The notes: generated from the letters alone by a model not told the origin. Shown: positions 19,236 to 31,854, numbered from the stretch's first letter. The stretch: 64,000 nt of DNA from Methanonatronarchaeum sp. AMET-Sl (GCF_029854155.1 NZ_CP122958.1:486001-550000); one strand, 5' to 3'. A program made the numbers and translations.

Positions 19236-19424
19236 ATGTCTGAGGATAATGAATTACTTGGAAATAAAATGTTGGAGATTTTTAAAGAAAGAATAAAAGA
19301 AAAAGAGAATGTATCTGGAGAAGTAAATGAAGTAGTGAGTTCTCTGGCAGAAGAACCGGATTTTGGTGGTCGTGAACAAATTGTTAAATGCTTAAAAGAG
19401 GCGAAAAGGATAAATGAAGATTGA
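19236..19424 (+). CDS. 62-aa acidic protein coupled to SMC-like ATPase
   Basis: Small charged protein (EDNELLGNKMLEIFKERIKE…, EEPDFGGREQIVKCLKEA) likely forming two or three helices. Its 3' end overlaps the start of the ATPase gene by 11 nt, so the two are translationally coupled. ATG at 19236 lies ~20 nt after an AT-rich TATA-like stretch (ATTTAATATAAT). No family is recognised; it may be a small subunit or regulator of the ATPase. The 300 bp upstream (18936-19235) hold only AT-rich promoter-like sequence. Confidence 0.6.
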   Translation: MSEDNELLGNKMLEIFKERIKEKENVSGEVNEVVSSLAEEPDFGGREQIVKCLKEAKRINED

Positions 19425-21855
19425 ATCTTTAAAAATAAACAATTTTCGAGGAATACCTGAGGAGGAGATCAATCCAGGGGGAGATAACTTCTGCATAATT
19501 GGACCAAATGGTTCAGGGAAAACCTCAGTTATATCTGCTATAGACTTTCTTCTAACTGGTGAAATACAAGATTTAAAGGGCGAGGGAACAGGGAACATCT
19601 CAATAAACAAGCACGCTCCCTATATAAAAGAGAAAACAGAGAACACATGGGTTAAAGCGACTTTTTCTAATAATGGTAAAACATTTGAATTAAAGAGAAA
19701 GCTTTCAAATCGACATAAATTAATTAAATGCGAAAAAGCTCCTGACAATGTTGAGTCAATGTTAAAATTGGCTAAAAGGGGTCAACACTATCTCTCCAGA
19801 GAGGAAATACTCGACTTCATAGTTTCAAAACAAAGTACAAGGTCTGAAAAACTCCGAACATTATTAAATTTGAGCCAGATTAAGGAAAAGCGATTGGAAC
19901 TTAGAGGTGCCAAAGAAAGATTAGAGGAAGAAGCTTCCCGTCTTGAGAGAGAATTGGAAAATTTCAAAACTATGCTTTTTGGAGATTTTGAAAACGTTTC
20001 TAATTTGGAAGACCTTCTTAGTAAAGTAAATGAACTGAGGAGTGAATTAGGTGGCTCACCTTTAAATGAACTATCAACAGATGAATCTTTTAGATCAGGC
20101 ATAGACTCTCCTATAGTTCGAGCCAGCGCAAGCCCTCTTAAATCAGAAAACACGAAAGACCTTCTCAAAAACATTGAAGATTGGTTTGAAACAAAAGGAG
20201 ATAAGTTTTGGGACGATTATGACAAACTAGAAAGTAAGATAATAGAGGCTAGAAAAGAAAAAGAGGCAATTCAAGAACTTAAAAAATTGGATTTAATTTT
20301 AGAAGGTAAAAAATTTGTAGATGAAGATACCAAGGAGTGTCCACTTTGTAAAAAACCATGGGACTCTCAAAAACTAAAAAGTTTTCTTGAAGAAAGAGAA
20401 AAGAAAGCTAAAAAGATAAAAGAAACAAAAGATGAAATCGAAAAATCCAAAAAAGGAGTCTTAAATACCATAACTGATATTAGAGTTTCTGTAAATTCTT
20501 TAGTTGAAATTTTGGAGCAGCATGAAAGCTTTGAAACACAAAAATTAGAAGAGTTCAGGAAAAATCTCCAAGAAATTGAAGAAGGACTAGATAAACCTAT
20601 TGATAATATCTCTTTAGATAAAATAAATGAAAAAGAAAGAAAACCTAAAATCGTTAAAAATGAGATAAGACAACTGATAAAGAAATCTGAAGAAATACCC
20701 AATCTAAATGAGATAGAAAATATCTGGGATAAATTACATACCACACACCAAACCTACAAGAAATACAGAAACTCAAAAAAGAAATCTAAAGAAATGCGAA
20801 ACTTAGCTGAAGAAATGAAAGAAGTATATACCGAATTTCTGAGATCTAGAAACAAAGTTCTAAATCAGACTTATAATTCAATATCCGAAAGATTTCAAAA
20901 ACTTTATAAAAAGCTACACAATGATGAAAAAGATTTTTGTTCTAAAATCGAACCTACTGAAACCGGTCTAGAAATGAAAGTTGATTTTTATGGAGAAGGA
21001 AACCATCCTCCTCATGCACTCCACAGCGAAGGACACCAAGACAGTATGGGAATCTGCCTGTTTTTGGCTCTCTGTGAATACTTGAACAGTGATGACTTCA
21101 AATTAATAATGCTTGACGACGTGGTTATGTCTATAGATTCTCAACATCGAAGAGACCTAGCTGACTTACTCAAAGAAGATATTTCAGAAAACTTTCAACT
21201 GCTAATTACTACCCATGATAAACTTTGGTATCGGCACCTAAAAACAAAAGGAGTTGTTTCTTCGAAAAATACAGTTACCTTTTCATCTTGGTCTCTTGAA
21301 GAGGGTCCCATTCGAGTTGATCAGCTTTCAGATGGATGGAATAGAATAGAAGATTTGTTGGAAGACGGTGATGTTAACGGTGCAGCCCATAGACTTAGAT
21401 ACACCGCAGAATGGTTCCTTAGAGAAGCTTGTGACCATTTCAACGCAGAAGTTGAATTCAAAGCAAATGGACGCTGGACACTTGGAGATTTCATGGACCC
21501 CGCAACACATAAATTCAAAGACCTACTAAAAAGGGCAAAGGAAGCTGAAAAATCTTGGGGAAAGGATATAGACGATATAAATGAACTCGATAATAAAAGG
21601 AAAGAGATTTACAAATCACTAAACATAGAAAAAGGCGCAGTAAACCCTAATGTGCATTACAATCCAAATGAATGGGCTAACTTCACTGTTACAGAACTAA
21701 AAAAAGTAGTCAAAGCTTTTAATGATCTTTACAACCTTTTTTGGTGCGAAAACTGCGGAAGTTGTCTTAAAGTTTCTAAAGAGAATTATCACGAAGAAGG
21801 GTTTAGTTGCAAATGTGGAAAAAAAGCAAACTGGACTCTTTCGAAGGATAATTAA
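19414..21855 (+). CDS. SMC/Rad50-like ATPase with CxxC hook and C-terminal zinc ribbon
   Basis: ABC-type ATPase of the RecF/RecN/Rad50 group. In 813 aa: Walker A GPNGSGKT at 30-37, long coiled-coil arms ~150-500 interrupted by CPLC at ~309 in Rad50 zinc-hook style, a signature-like LHSEGHQDSMG at ~543, and Walker B LIMLDDVVMSID at ~564, followed by an LITTHD switch His. A C-terminal ~200-residue extension ends in a four-Cys ribbon (CENCGSC…CKC, ~777-797). No Mre11 partner is nearby; the only companion is the 62-aa gene overlapping its start. Such stand-alone ATPases are frequent in anti-phage islands, and the neighbours fit that, but the function here is inferred. Confidence 0.8.
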   Translation: MKIESLKINNFRGIPEEEINPGGDNFCIIGPNGSGKTSVISAIDFLLTGEIQDLKGEGTGNISINKHAPYIKEKTENTWVKATFSNNGKTFELKRKLSNRHKLIKCEKAPDNVESMLKLAKRGQHYLSREEILDFIVSKQSTRSEKLRTLLNLSQIKEKRLELRGAKERLEEEASRLERELENFKTMLFGDFENVSNLEDLLSKVNELRSELGGSPLNELSTDESFRSGIDSPIVRASASPLKSENTKDLLKNIEDWFETKGDKFWDDYDKLESKIIEARKEKEAIQELKKLDLILEGKKFVDEDTKECPLCKKPWDSQKLKSFLEEREKKAKKIKETKDEIEKSKKGVLNTITDIRVSVNSLVEILEQHESFETQKLEEFRKNLQEIEEGLDKPIDNISLDKINEKERKPKIVKNEIRQLIKKSEEIPNLNEIENIWDKLHTTHQTYKKYRNSKKKSKEMRNLAEEMKEVYTEFLRSRNKVLNQTYNSISERFQKLYKKLHNDEKDFCSKIEPTETGLEMKVDFYGEGNHPPHALHSEGHQDSMGICLFLALCEYLNSDDFKLIMLDDVVMSIDSQHRRDLADLLKEDISENFQLLITTHDKLWYRHLKTKGVVSSKNTVTFSSWSLEEGPIRVDQLSDGWNRIEDLLEDGDVNGAAHRLRYTAEWFLREACDHFNAEVEFKANGRWTLGDFMDPATHKFKDLLKRAKEAEKSWGKDIDDINELDNKRKEIYKSLNIEKGAVNPNVHYNPNEWANFTVTELKKVVKAFNDLYNLFWCENCGSCLKVSKENYHEEGFSCKCGKKANWTLSKDN

Positions 21856-21888
21856 TTAAAAATTCGAAAAATCTGAATGTTAAGAAAT

Positions 21889-23208
21889 TTAAAAATTGAA
21901 TATTCTTCTGTTTTGATCATTCTCAAATATATTTGAATGTGTTTTTGAATCTAGTTGCAGAAGTTCTTTGTTTTTTATATAATTTCTAATTGTATTTTTT
22001 TCGTGTAAGATTCTCTTCAGATTCTCTGTTTCATTTATTTTAATATATGAGTCAATAGCTTTACAAGTCTTGGCTTTTCCCATTAAATTATTCTGATTAT
22101 CGACTTTTTTAGAAATAAAATCATCTTTTATTAGTGTGGGATGTTTAACTGGATTGTAATAATAGTAAGAGTAGGGATCAAAAATTTTGTTGTTTTTTAT
22201 AAAAAGTCTCTTCTCATATTCTGATTTTGTCAAGCCAAGCTCTTCCAAATACTCCTCAAAATCATTCTCTTTGCTAAAGAAGCTTAATTTTTTTGTAGTT
22301 GAACCTATTATTTCGCCTCCCATGAATTGGCCTATAATATCTGATGGTTTGTTTTTATCATCCTTGATATGGGGAGATATCTCCTTTTTCATGTGGGAGT
22401 AAAAAATACAAAATTCAGTAGGATCATATCTCCTTTCTAAAGTATGTAATATTGTTCTTAATCCGGCAAGGTTTCTTCCTTTAATAGGTCTAGAGCTAAA
22501 ATTTATCCAGATATTGGTGTATCCTTTCGATTCATAAAAATCCAGAATTTTTCGTGTTGTTTTTTCGCTTAATTTAGTTTGGATGGGTACAAAAATCGGT
22601 TTATTATTTCTTTCAGAAAGTATTCTAGTGAAATAATCAATTCTTTTTTTATATTCTTCTAATGTTACAGTAACCCCGGATTCTGTATTTTTAATTTCTT
22701 GAATACGTATATCGGGTACTAAAACCATTCCTTTAGAGTAGCTATATAAATTATGTAAAAATGTATCAAAGTTTTTTTTATTCAATGGAGGATACTTTCT
22801 ATTGCTATAAGTTGATACTCTTTCCTTAAATGGATCTCTATGAAAAGAACATGAAGTAACTGAAATAGCATTAGAGACTTTTTCAATCAAATTAGGTTTT
22901 ATACCCATTATTCTCAAAAATTTTGTCGTGTCATTTGTGTATCCTTCTATTATATCATTAATTCCTTCATATGTTCGGGGATCTCTTATGATTTTTGTAT
23001 TATCAAAAATAAGTTGATTTTGATTCAAAGAATTAAATATGTCTAATGTTTTTCTTGATAAACCATTCATATCTGCAGCTTGGGTTGGTGTTGTAATATT
23101 TTTGTATTTTCTCGAATCTATGTTTATTTCCTTATATTTATAGAATGGTAATTTTGAATCTTTTTCAAATTGGCAACAATTTATATGAGGATCAAAATTA
23201 TCAGTCAA
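21889..23208 (-). CDS. Unknown 439-aa protein, possibly TIM-barrel (transglycosylase-like)
   Basis: Not recognised with confidence. The central part alternates hydrophobic strands and helices: MVLVPDIRI (~161), KPIFVPIQT (~201), YTNIWINFSS (~229), EFCIFYSH (~261), then a Gly-rich GQFMGGEIIGSTT (~283). That spacing resembles the barrel strands of tRNA-guanine transglycosylase-like enzymes, but the catalytic motifs are not clear. The N-terminus has CCQF cysteines. It is the last gene of a three-gene minus-strand operon; its ATG overlaps the stop of the PIN-like gene by 4 nt. It converges on the SMC-like ATPase gene. Confidence 0.6.
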   Translation of the reverse strand: MTDNFDPHINCCQFEKDSKLPFYKYKEINIDSRKYKNITTPTQAADMNGLSRKTLDIFNSLNQNQLIFDNTKIIRDPRTYEGINDIIEGYTNDTTKFLRIMGIKPNLIEKVSNAISVTSCSFHRDPFKERVSTYSNRKYPPLNKKNFDTFLHNLYSYSKGMVLVPDIRIQEIKNTESGVTVTLEEYKKRIDYFTRILSERNNKPIFVPIQTKLSEKTTRKILDFYESKGYTNIWINFSSRPIKGRNLAGLRTILHTLERRYDPTEFCIFYSHMKKEISPHIKDDKNKPSDIIGQFMGGEIIGSTTKKLSFFSKENDFEEYLEELGLTKSEYEKRLFIKNNKIFDPYSYYYYNPVKHPTLIKDDFISKKVDNQNNLMGKAKTCKAIDSYIKINETENLKRILHEKNTIRNYIKNKELLQLDSKTHSNIFENDQNRRIFNF

Positions 23209-23795
23209 TTTTCTCCCCTTAAAGTTTCTTTAAATAAAGGGTATATCTCATTCTTCCATTTTTCCTTATTTATATTTAAAGGATGATTTCCATTATTTAT
23301 TGAATTTTTTGTGGCTTTGCATACATCATAAATTAGTTTTTCATTTAACTTGTTGGTATCAGTTTTAGTTAAACAAATAAAACGAAAAGTTCTGACTAAA
23401 TTTGATTTAATTTGGTCAAAATTTTTATCAACAAATTTGTAAGCTTCATTATCATCAAGTATGAGATATTTAAGTTCATTAGCTTCCTTTAAAACATATG
23501 AAACACCTATAGCCTCATATTCAGCATCTTTTATATCTTCTCCATCAACTTCATCGAAATTTTCAATCAAAAAATTATAAAAAATTTTGAGGCCACTTGC
23601 TAAATTTACTTCAGATTCAAAATATTTTGTTTTATCGAAAAAAACTTCATCTCCGTACACTTCTTGTTTAATCTCATTTTTTATTTTTGGCCCGATTACA
23701 AAATCATAACTTCTAATTAGTTTATGAAGATATTTCTTACCTTCAATATCACTATAAAAAAAGATATAAAAAGATGAGTCCGCTACGGAATTCAT
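23205..23795 (-). CDS. PIN-like domain protein (middle gene of trio)
   Basis: 196 aa. The N-terminus VADSSFYIFFYSD (~3-15) gives the first PIN Asp, IKDAEYEAIGVSY (~95-107) the central acidic helix, and LKYLILDDNEAYKFVD (~115-130) the later Asp pair, the order expected for a PIN ribonuclease fold. It overlaps the downstream 439-aa gene by 4 nt and lies 3 nt from the upstream 161-aa gene, so it is an operon. The codon use is AT-rich like its neighbours. A toxin or defence nuclease is likely, but unproven. Confidence 0.6.
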   Translation of the reverse strand: MNSVADSSFYIFFYSDIEGKKYLHKLIRSYDFVIGPKIKNEIKQEVYGDEVFFDKTKYFESEVNLASGLKIFYNFLIENFDEVDGEDIKDAEYEAIGVSYVLKEANELKYLILDDNEAYKFVDKNFDQIKSNLVRTFRFICLTKTDTNKLNEKLIYDVCKATKNSINNGNHPLNINKEKWKNEIYPLFKETLRGEN

Positions 23796-23798
23796 GTT

Positions 23799-24284
23799 TT
23801 AACCCAGATTAAACAACTTCCTTCTAATTCGCTCTTTAGCATTACTGTCCTCTATTTTATCCTTTTCACTAGATTTTACAGTATATCCTTCAAATTCAGG
23901 AGTGTTATACACAAAATAAAGTAGCTCCTCTGAATCAAAATCTTCTAATAAATCATGAACCATCCGCATAGCACCAAGAATTTGATTAAGCTCTTTGTCA
24001 TCTTGTCTTTTAATGCCATCAACTATATCTTTATATTTACAATACCCCTTTTCGGTTATTTTAATTTTGCCTCCATGAATCTTATCACTACCTTTATAAG
24101 TCCAACAATTTTCAAGAGAATAGGGATATTTAATTGAACTTTGAATCCTCTCAGAATATGGGCCCTTATAATGAGCTATAAAATCAAAAATTTTCTCTAT
24201 TCTTTTGGACATTTGACCCATTAAAAACATTTCCTTTTGAATTTTAAGCATACTAAGTTCTTTTTTACTAGAAGTACCTAACAA
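23799..24284 (-). CDS. YwgA-like winged-helix protein (first gene of trio)
   Basis: 161 aa by the TTG at 24284. The N-terminal half (LKIQKEMFLMGQMSKRI…YKGPYSERI…) and KITEKGYCKYKDI (~75-87) match the winged-helix pattern of YwgA-type proteins (KLQK…LF, GPYS, LTEKG). In-frame sequence continues about 18 codons upstream (EYLILLLLGTSS), which suits that fold's first helix, but holds no ATG, GTG or TTG. A GGAGGAT lies in that extension, so the real start may be non-canonical. It probably regulates or partners the two genes behind it. Confidence 0.6.
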   Translation of the reverse strand: MLGTSSKKELSMLKIQKEMFLMGQMSKRIEKIFDFIAHYKGPYSERIQSSIKYPYSLENCWTYKGSDKIHGGKIKITEKGYCKYKDIVDGIKRQDDKELNQILGAMRMVHDLLEDFDSEELLYFVYNTPEFEGYTVKSSEKDKIEDSNAKERIRRKLFNLG

Positions 24285-24437
24285 AAGTAATATTAAGTAC
24301 TCTATATCCTCCTGCTCTTTATCTTTATAGATTTTAAACCCCTCTCACTTAAATCCCTCTAGTAGACTAGTTTGTTTATCTTTGTATATATCTTATTAAC
24401 TGAACAAAATAAAAAAAATAAATATAAGAAGATATGT

Positions 24438-24668
24438 TTAAAGTTGATTTTTATTTTTTACTAGTTTTAGTTCGATTTTTTGTTTCTCCCGATTCACATA
24501 AATCTCAAGATTATAATTATCAGCAACAGATTCAGGATTTATCCCAAGTATCAATGATATATATCTTGGAAATGGAATCCGTGGATATATCCGACCTCCC
24601 ACCTTTACTTTATATATTTTATAAGGGTTGTTTGGTAATGGAACCCTTTCATTACATACCTTAACCAA
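24438..24668 (-). CDS. AbrB-like small DNA-binding protein (tentative)
   Basis: 76 aa from the TTG at 24668, chosen because GGAGGT lies 7 nt upstream. The run VGGRIYPRIPFPRYISLILGINPES followed by alternating strands (LEIYVN, KIELKLV) recalls the swapped-hairpin AbrB fold (…GRxxIPxxxxxxLGIxxG…). Divergence is large, so the call is weak. It lies directly after the 396-aa winged-helix gene and is probably co-transcribed with it. Region 24285-24437 upstream of the trio carries only AT-rich promoter-like sequence. Confidence 0.5.
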   Translation of the reverse strand: MVKVCNERVPLPNNPYKIYKVKVGGRIYPRIPFPRYISLILGINPESVADNYNLEIYVNREKQKIELKLVKNKNQL

Positions 24669-24689
24669 TTTAAATACCTCCAAATTTTT

Positions 24690-25880
24690 TTAATAATACA
24701 TCCCGTTAAAGTCTAAAACACCATCATCACGATTTTCATTTATATTCTCATCAGATTTACTAGGTTTTTCTTGTCTTAACTCGGTCATAGATTCATTCAA
24801 AGCTCTGAGAGTATCGAGAAGCTCTTTTTGAGTTTCTTTAAGCTCATATATTTCACTTCTAACTCCTTTCTCGTTAATTAAATCCGGCTGCAGTTTTTCA
24901 GCAAATTCTTTTATTTTGTGATTAAGAAGTTGTTCCGTGACGATCCCTTGAGTTCGCAAGGCCCTAACCAAACCAAGGTCCTGAGCCAAAGTCCGAAGAC
25001 CCTCAACCTCAGCCTTCAAACCAGGCAAAGGAGAATGATCAAGCCAGCCATCCGGTAAATCCTTGAGAGCTAACCTAACACCATTCTTGGTCTTAGAGAG
25101 TCGTACTTTGTCTTCTCCATAGTTGAATGCATACTCCCGTTTCTGAGTCCAACCCTCAAAACCAATATTATTCAACCTACCGATTTTTAGTTGGCCGTTG
25201 GATTCCAACCGCAACCTCTTCAAAAATGAGACAAACATATTTTTAGTTCGCTCCAACACCCTTTCCTCTTCTTCCTCGAAAGGAAATAGTAGGCCTTCAT
25301 TATTTTCTATTGTGTTGGTGAGGTCTATTGGAGCCCTATACCTATTGTCAGGCAATTTCTTAACTAAGCCAGATTTTGTGGTAACCCTGATCTCATACTC
25401 ACCAAACCTAAATAAATAATCAGTACGGTTATATGGACTATCATCAACCCGATGGAAAAACTTTAGGCCTGGTAATTTATCCCGGGCTTCCTCAAGTTGA
25501 TTATGCAATTGGTTCAAGTTGGAGAATTTGATTAGGGCTCCATGTATCTCTAACAAAGGATTTTCCGCTGTCGGTTTCACCCCCGGTGTAAAACCACCTG
25601 TATGTGGAATATTATCGAGTAGTATTTTGTATTGTACTGGTTTTGTGTTTCCGGTTTTCTCGATGATTTGGAGTTTTTCAAGTTTTTGTGCGCTCCGGTA
25701 GACTCCTGAGATTGTTAGGTTTAGTTGGTTTGCTATTTGGGTGAGATAGTGGCCTTGGTCTAGTAGGTAGAGGAGTTTGCGGTCTGTTTGGTTTAGGTTG
25801 TATAGTTGGAGTCTGGTTTGTTTGTTTTGGTTGTTTTTTGTGTGGTTAGGGGGTTTTCTTGACAGGTTTTTCACCCCCAA
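24690..25880 (-). CDS. Winged-helix protein of plasmid/virus-like element
   Basis: 396 aa. Residues ~28-90 form a helix-turn-helix/winged-helix ([22 protein letters not shown]…[16 protein letters not shown]). The middle (~120-270) is a charged α/β region with [15 protein letters not shown], and the C-terminus (~320-370) is coiled-coil-like ([19 protein letters not shown]). Start is TTG 25880 or GTG 25874; neither has an obvious ribosome site. Immediately upstream are three TCAAGTTAG repeats, which suggests the protein binds its own control region or a replication origin. The domain order resembles plasmid or virus regulators, but I cannot name a family. Confidence 0.65.
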   Translation of the reverse strand: MGVKNLSRKPPNHTKNNQNKQTRLQLYNLNQTDRKLLYLLDQGHYLTQIANQLNLTISGVYRSAQKLEKLQIIEKTGNTKPVQYKILLDNIPHTGGFTPGVKPTAENPLLEIHGALIKFSNLNQLHNQLEEARDKLPGLKFFHRVDDSPYNRTDYLFRFGEYEIRVTTKSGLVKKLPDNRYRAPIDLTNTIENNEGLLFPFEEEEERVLERTKNMFVSFLKRLRLESNGQLKIGRLNNIGFEGWTQKREYAFNYGEDKVRLSKTKNGVRLALKDLPDGWLDHSPLPGLKAEVEGLRTLAQDLGLVRALRTQGIVTEQLLNHKIKEFAEKLQPDLINEKGVRSEIYELKETQKELLDTLRALNESMTELRQEKPSKSDENINENRDDGVLDFNGMYY

Positions 25881-25881
25881 G

Positions 25882-26013
<132 letters not shown>

Positions 26014-26037
26014 GGTGGAAATTTTTTTGTGTTTGTG

Positions 26038-26348
<311 letters not shown>

Positions 26349-26352
<4 letters not shown>

Positions 26353-26486
26353 TTTTTGTCTCTTTTTTTGTTTCTCATGTTTGGTTCTGTGAGTTTGCGG
26401 CCCTCTAATATCTTGGCGATTTTTGGTTGTTCGATGAGGCATGTGTGTCTTGTTTCTCCGAATGATTGGTAGATTGCTTTTCCCAT
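26349..26486 (-). CDS. 45-aa micro-gene of coupled operon
   Basis: Starts ATG 26486, 2 nt after the stop of the preceding micro-gene, and ends in a TGA that overlaps the next ATG (ATGA). The peptide begins [16 protein letters not shown] and is basic at its end (MRNKKRDKK). It has no recognised family; the evidence for being real is the tight coupling on both sides and continuous coding between the neighbours. Confidence 0.5.
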
Positions 26487-26488
26487 GT

Positions 26489-26671
26489 TTAGCCTCGGGT
26501 TTTGGCTTTTTGTTTTTGGTTTTTGGTTGGGTTTTTGATTGTTTGTGGTTGGTTGAGTATTTGGTGTTTTTTGTCTTGTGCTTCTGCTAGTAGTAGTGCT
26601 GATTTTAGTTTTTTTAGTGTGTCTTGGCCGTGTTTTAGGTAGTGTTTGTGTGCTTCTTGGTCTATTTTCAT
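26489..26671 (-). CDS. 60-aa micro-gene of coupled operon
   Basis: Starts at ATG 26671 overlapping the RHH stop (ATGA). The N-terminal part ([20 protein letters not shown]) is helical, the C-terminal part a Gln/Lys/Asn tail. The open frame extends upstream, but that part overlaps the RHH gene in another frame and is a shadow. No family is recognised. Confidence 0.5.
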   Translation of the reverse strand: MKIDQEAHKHYLKHGQDTLKKLKSALLLAEAQDKKHQILNQPQTIKNPTKNQKQKAKTRG

Positions 26672-26811
26672 TTTTTGTCTCCTTGTTGTTCTATGTGTTT
26701 TCGGACTGCGTGACGTATTAGTTCTGATCTGCTTGTGTAGTTTTTTTCGATTTGTTGGATTTGTTGTATGAGTGGTTTTGGGAATTTTACGTTGATTTGT
26801 TTTGTTTCCAT
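26668..26811 (-). CDS. 47-aa ribbon-helix-helix regulator, lead gene of micro-operon
   Basis: Reads METKQINVKFPKPLIQQIQQ, then YTSRSELIRHAVRKHIEQQG: a β-strand followed by two helices with the typical SRSELIRxAV turn of CopG/RHH repressors. ATG at 26811; the TGA overlaps the next gene's ATG. It lies next to a palindromic TTGTATAA site at 26818-26839 that probably serves as its operator, so the operon may be self-regulated. Confidence 0.8.
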   Translation of the reverse strand: METKQINVKFPKPLIQQIQQIEKNYTSRSELIRHAVRKHIEQQGDKK

Positions 26812-26817
26812 ACCTTT

Positions 26818-26839
26818 TTGTATAACCATGTTTATACAA
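26818..26839. promoter_or_regulatory. Palindromic operator between divergent RHH genes
   Basis: Perfect 8-bp inverted repeat TTGTATAA / TTATACAA with a 6-bp centre, 7 bp from the minus-strand RHH start. A further half site TTATACAA is at 26892-26899 and a related AGTATAAC at ~26935, near the plus-strand RHH start. The arrangement fits dimeric RHH binding and mutual or self repression. Confidence 0.65.
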
Positions 26840-26945
26840 CCTCTATAGGTATGGTGTACCCAAACAATATATAAACATTTCTATACCACTGTTATACAAA
26901 CATAAATGAAAACCCTTAACCATAGTAAAACCATAGTATAACACA

Positions 26946-27128
26946 ATGACAAAAAACAAAGGACAACAAATCAACGTAAGATTCAACCAATACACAATAC
27001 AAAAAATAGAAAAACTAATACAACAAGGAAAATTCCCAAACAAAAGCGAACTAATAAGAACAGCCGTACAACGACTAATAACAGAACAAGAACTACAAAC
27101 AAAACACCAAAACAAACAAAACAAATAA
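26946..27128 (+). CDS. 60-aa ribbon-helix-helix regulator, divergent
   Basis: Contains QINVRFNQYTIQKIEKLIQQ and PNKSELIRTAVQRLI, the same RHH architecture as the 47-aa protein on the other strand, including the SELIR turn. The C-terminal tail is Gln/Lys/Asn-rich. ATG at 26946 has an AT-rich leader with half operator sites. The pair is probably two paralogous repressors of an integrated element. Confidence 0.75.
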   Translation: MTKNKGQQINVRFNQYTIQKIEKLIQQGKFPNKSELIRTAVQRLITEQELQTKHQNKQNK

Positions 27129-27198
27129 CACAACAACAACAAAAATCCACAAAAAATAAATAAAACTAATTTAAAAACTATAAAACTAATAATAATCC

Positions 27199-27348
27199 AT
27201 GACACCCTACACATTTGTAATCAACGGATTACAAGCAACAGAAACCTTACCGAGGTTGATAGGGGCAGGCCTAATCTTATTAGGTATTACTCTTCTAATT
27301 TATGTTAAATTAAATACTCCTGGCTTGTCTGATTTATTCGATTTTTGA
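27199..27348 (+). CDS. 49-aa single-pass membrane protein
   Basis: ATG at 27199 to TGA at 27348. The peptide MTPYTFVINGLQATETLPRL precedes one membrane helix (IGAGLILLGITLLIYV) and a short tail. It lies 70 bp after the plus-strand RHH gene and may be co-transcribed with it as part of the same element. Support is the clean hydrophobic segment with flanking polar ends. Confidence 0.5.
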   Translation: MTPYTFVINGLQATETLPRLIGAGLILLGITLLIYVKLNTPGLSDLFDF

Positions 27349-27366
27349 CGAAGATAAAAAAAATCA

Positions 27367-27411
27367 ACTTCTATCCTTATCAATACCTTGTTTTCCAGAT
27401 AGAATAGAAGT
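27367..27411. other. Inverted repeat ACTTCTAT / ATAGAAGT
   Basis: Exact 8-bp arms at 27367-27374 and 27404-27411 follow the 49-aa gene. A second pair with the same core (ATAGAAG at 27593, CTTCTAT at ~27659) lies 180 bp on. The remainder of 27349-28161 shows no gene. Confidence 0.35.
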
Positions 27412-27843
27412 ACAAGCCATAATATATTTCATACCCTCTTTTAATAACTAAAACAGGTGGAGTGGCATCCATCTTAAGAAACTCTTGAAGCAAAATATTT
27501 TCTAAACAACTAAATGAATCCAATTACTCTTTGAAATATCTTAAGAAGGAAAAATATAAATAACATTAAATTATAGCTCTTGTTAGTTAAAAATAGAAGA
27601 ATAAGAACCTGAAAAATCGCTCTCGCCCGGGGCTTAATCTTTAAGGTTCATATCCCTCCTTCTATAGCCACAAACCATATATACCCCCTCAAAAACACCG
27701 AAAAAAGAAAAAAACCAACAAAACCACTTCCTGCAGACCAATCTCCCTAAAACTAGACTCCCCATTCAAAAAACCCATAAAAACACCAAAATAAACTCAA
27801 TAAAGAAAAATAAACGAGATAGAAATAAATAAAACAACAAAGT

Positions 27844-27875
27844 TTATCCAAAAAAAACAGAGAAAAACATAGACC
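27844..27875. repeat. Direct repeat left of type I-B locus
   Basis: TTATCCAAAAA, then CAGAGAAAAACATAGACC; the same sequence recurs at 42000-42028 with only a 3-nt difference in the A run. The copies flank the whole I-B cas operon and array 2. Confidence 0.6.
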
Positions 27876-28161
27876 CAAAAAAAGGTATGTATAGAGCTAA
27901 AGGAAAAAAAGCAAATATGAACTCTAGATTTTTTAATGTATCCCTAAAGTACAGGGCTAAGTAGATATCCGTTTTTTTGAACATCCGATAAGATGCTTTA
28001 CCTTACTCTATCTCTAGTTATATCCAATGTAAGAATTAGATATATTTTACCACCTATTCAATCCTCAAAAAATTCATTTAGACAAATTCGTTTATTGGAA
28101 ACGTTCTTTGTTGTGTTAGTTAGCCAAAAGTTTCTGTTGCTTTTTTCGTATTAAGTTATTA

Positions 28162-28278
28162 ATGATTAGTGGAGAAGAGGATATAGCTTGGGAGTTGTTG
28201 GTTCTTAAGTCTAAGTATAATGAGATTGCTGATATAAAAGAACCACCGAAGAATTTTATTTTAAAGTTAATAAATTGA
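28162..28278 (+). CDS. Possible 38-aa peptide or gene remnant
   Basis: ATG to TGA reading MISGEEDIAWELLVLKSKYN, then EIADIKEPPKNFILKLIN. The composition looks coding (amphipathic helix then PP turn), but there is no ribosome site and no recognised family. It may be the N-terminus of a lost gene upstream of cas6. Confidence 0.3.
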   Translation: MISGEEDIAWELLVLKSKYNEIADIKEPPKNFILKLIN

Positions 28279-28400
28279 ACTAAGAGGGGGAAAGTTTTGG
28301 ACTAGGATCCATGGTTATTTTTTAGATCCATCTGAAAGCCATGGACTGAATTCATCATTTTAAAGTTTTTTTAGATAAATTATAAATACTTTAATTGGTA

Positions 28401-31854
<3,454 letters not shown>

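Noticed and set aside
27593..27668. tRNA-like look: ATAGAAG…CTTCTAT ends and GGTTCATATCC near the 3' side
   Set aside because: There is no D-arm with GG, no convincing anticodon stem, and the T-arm does not pair.
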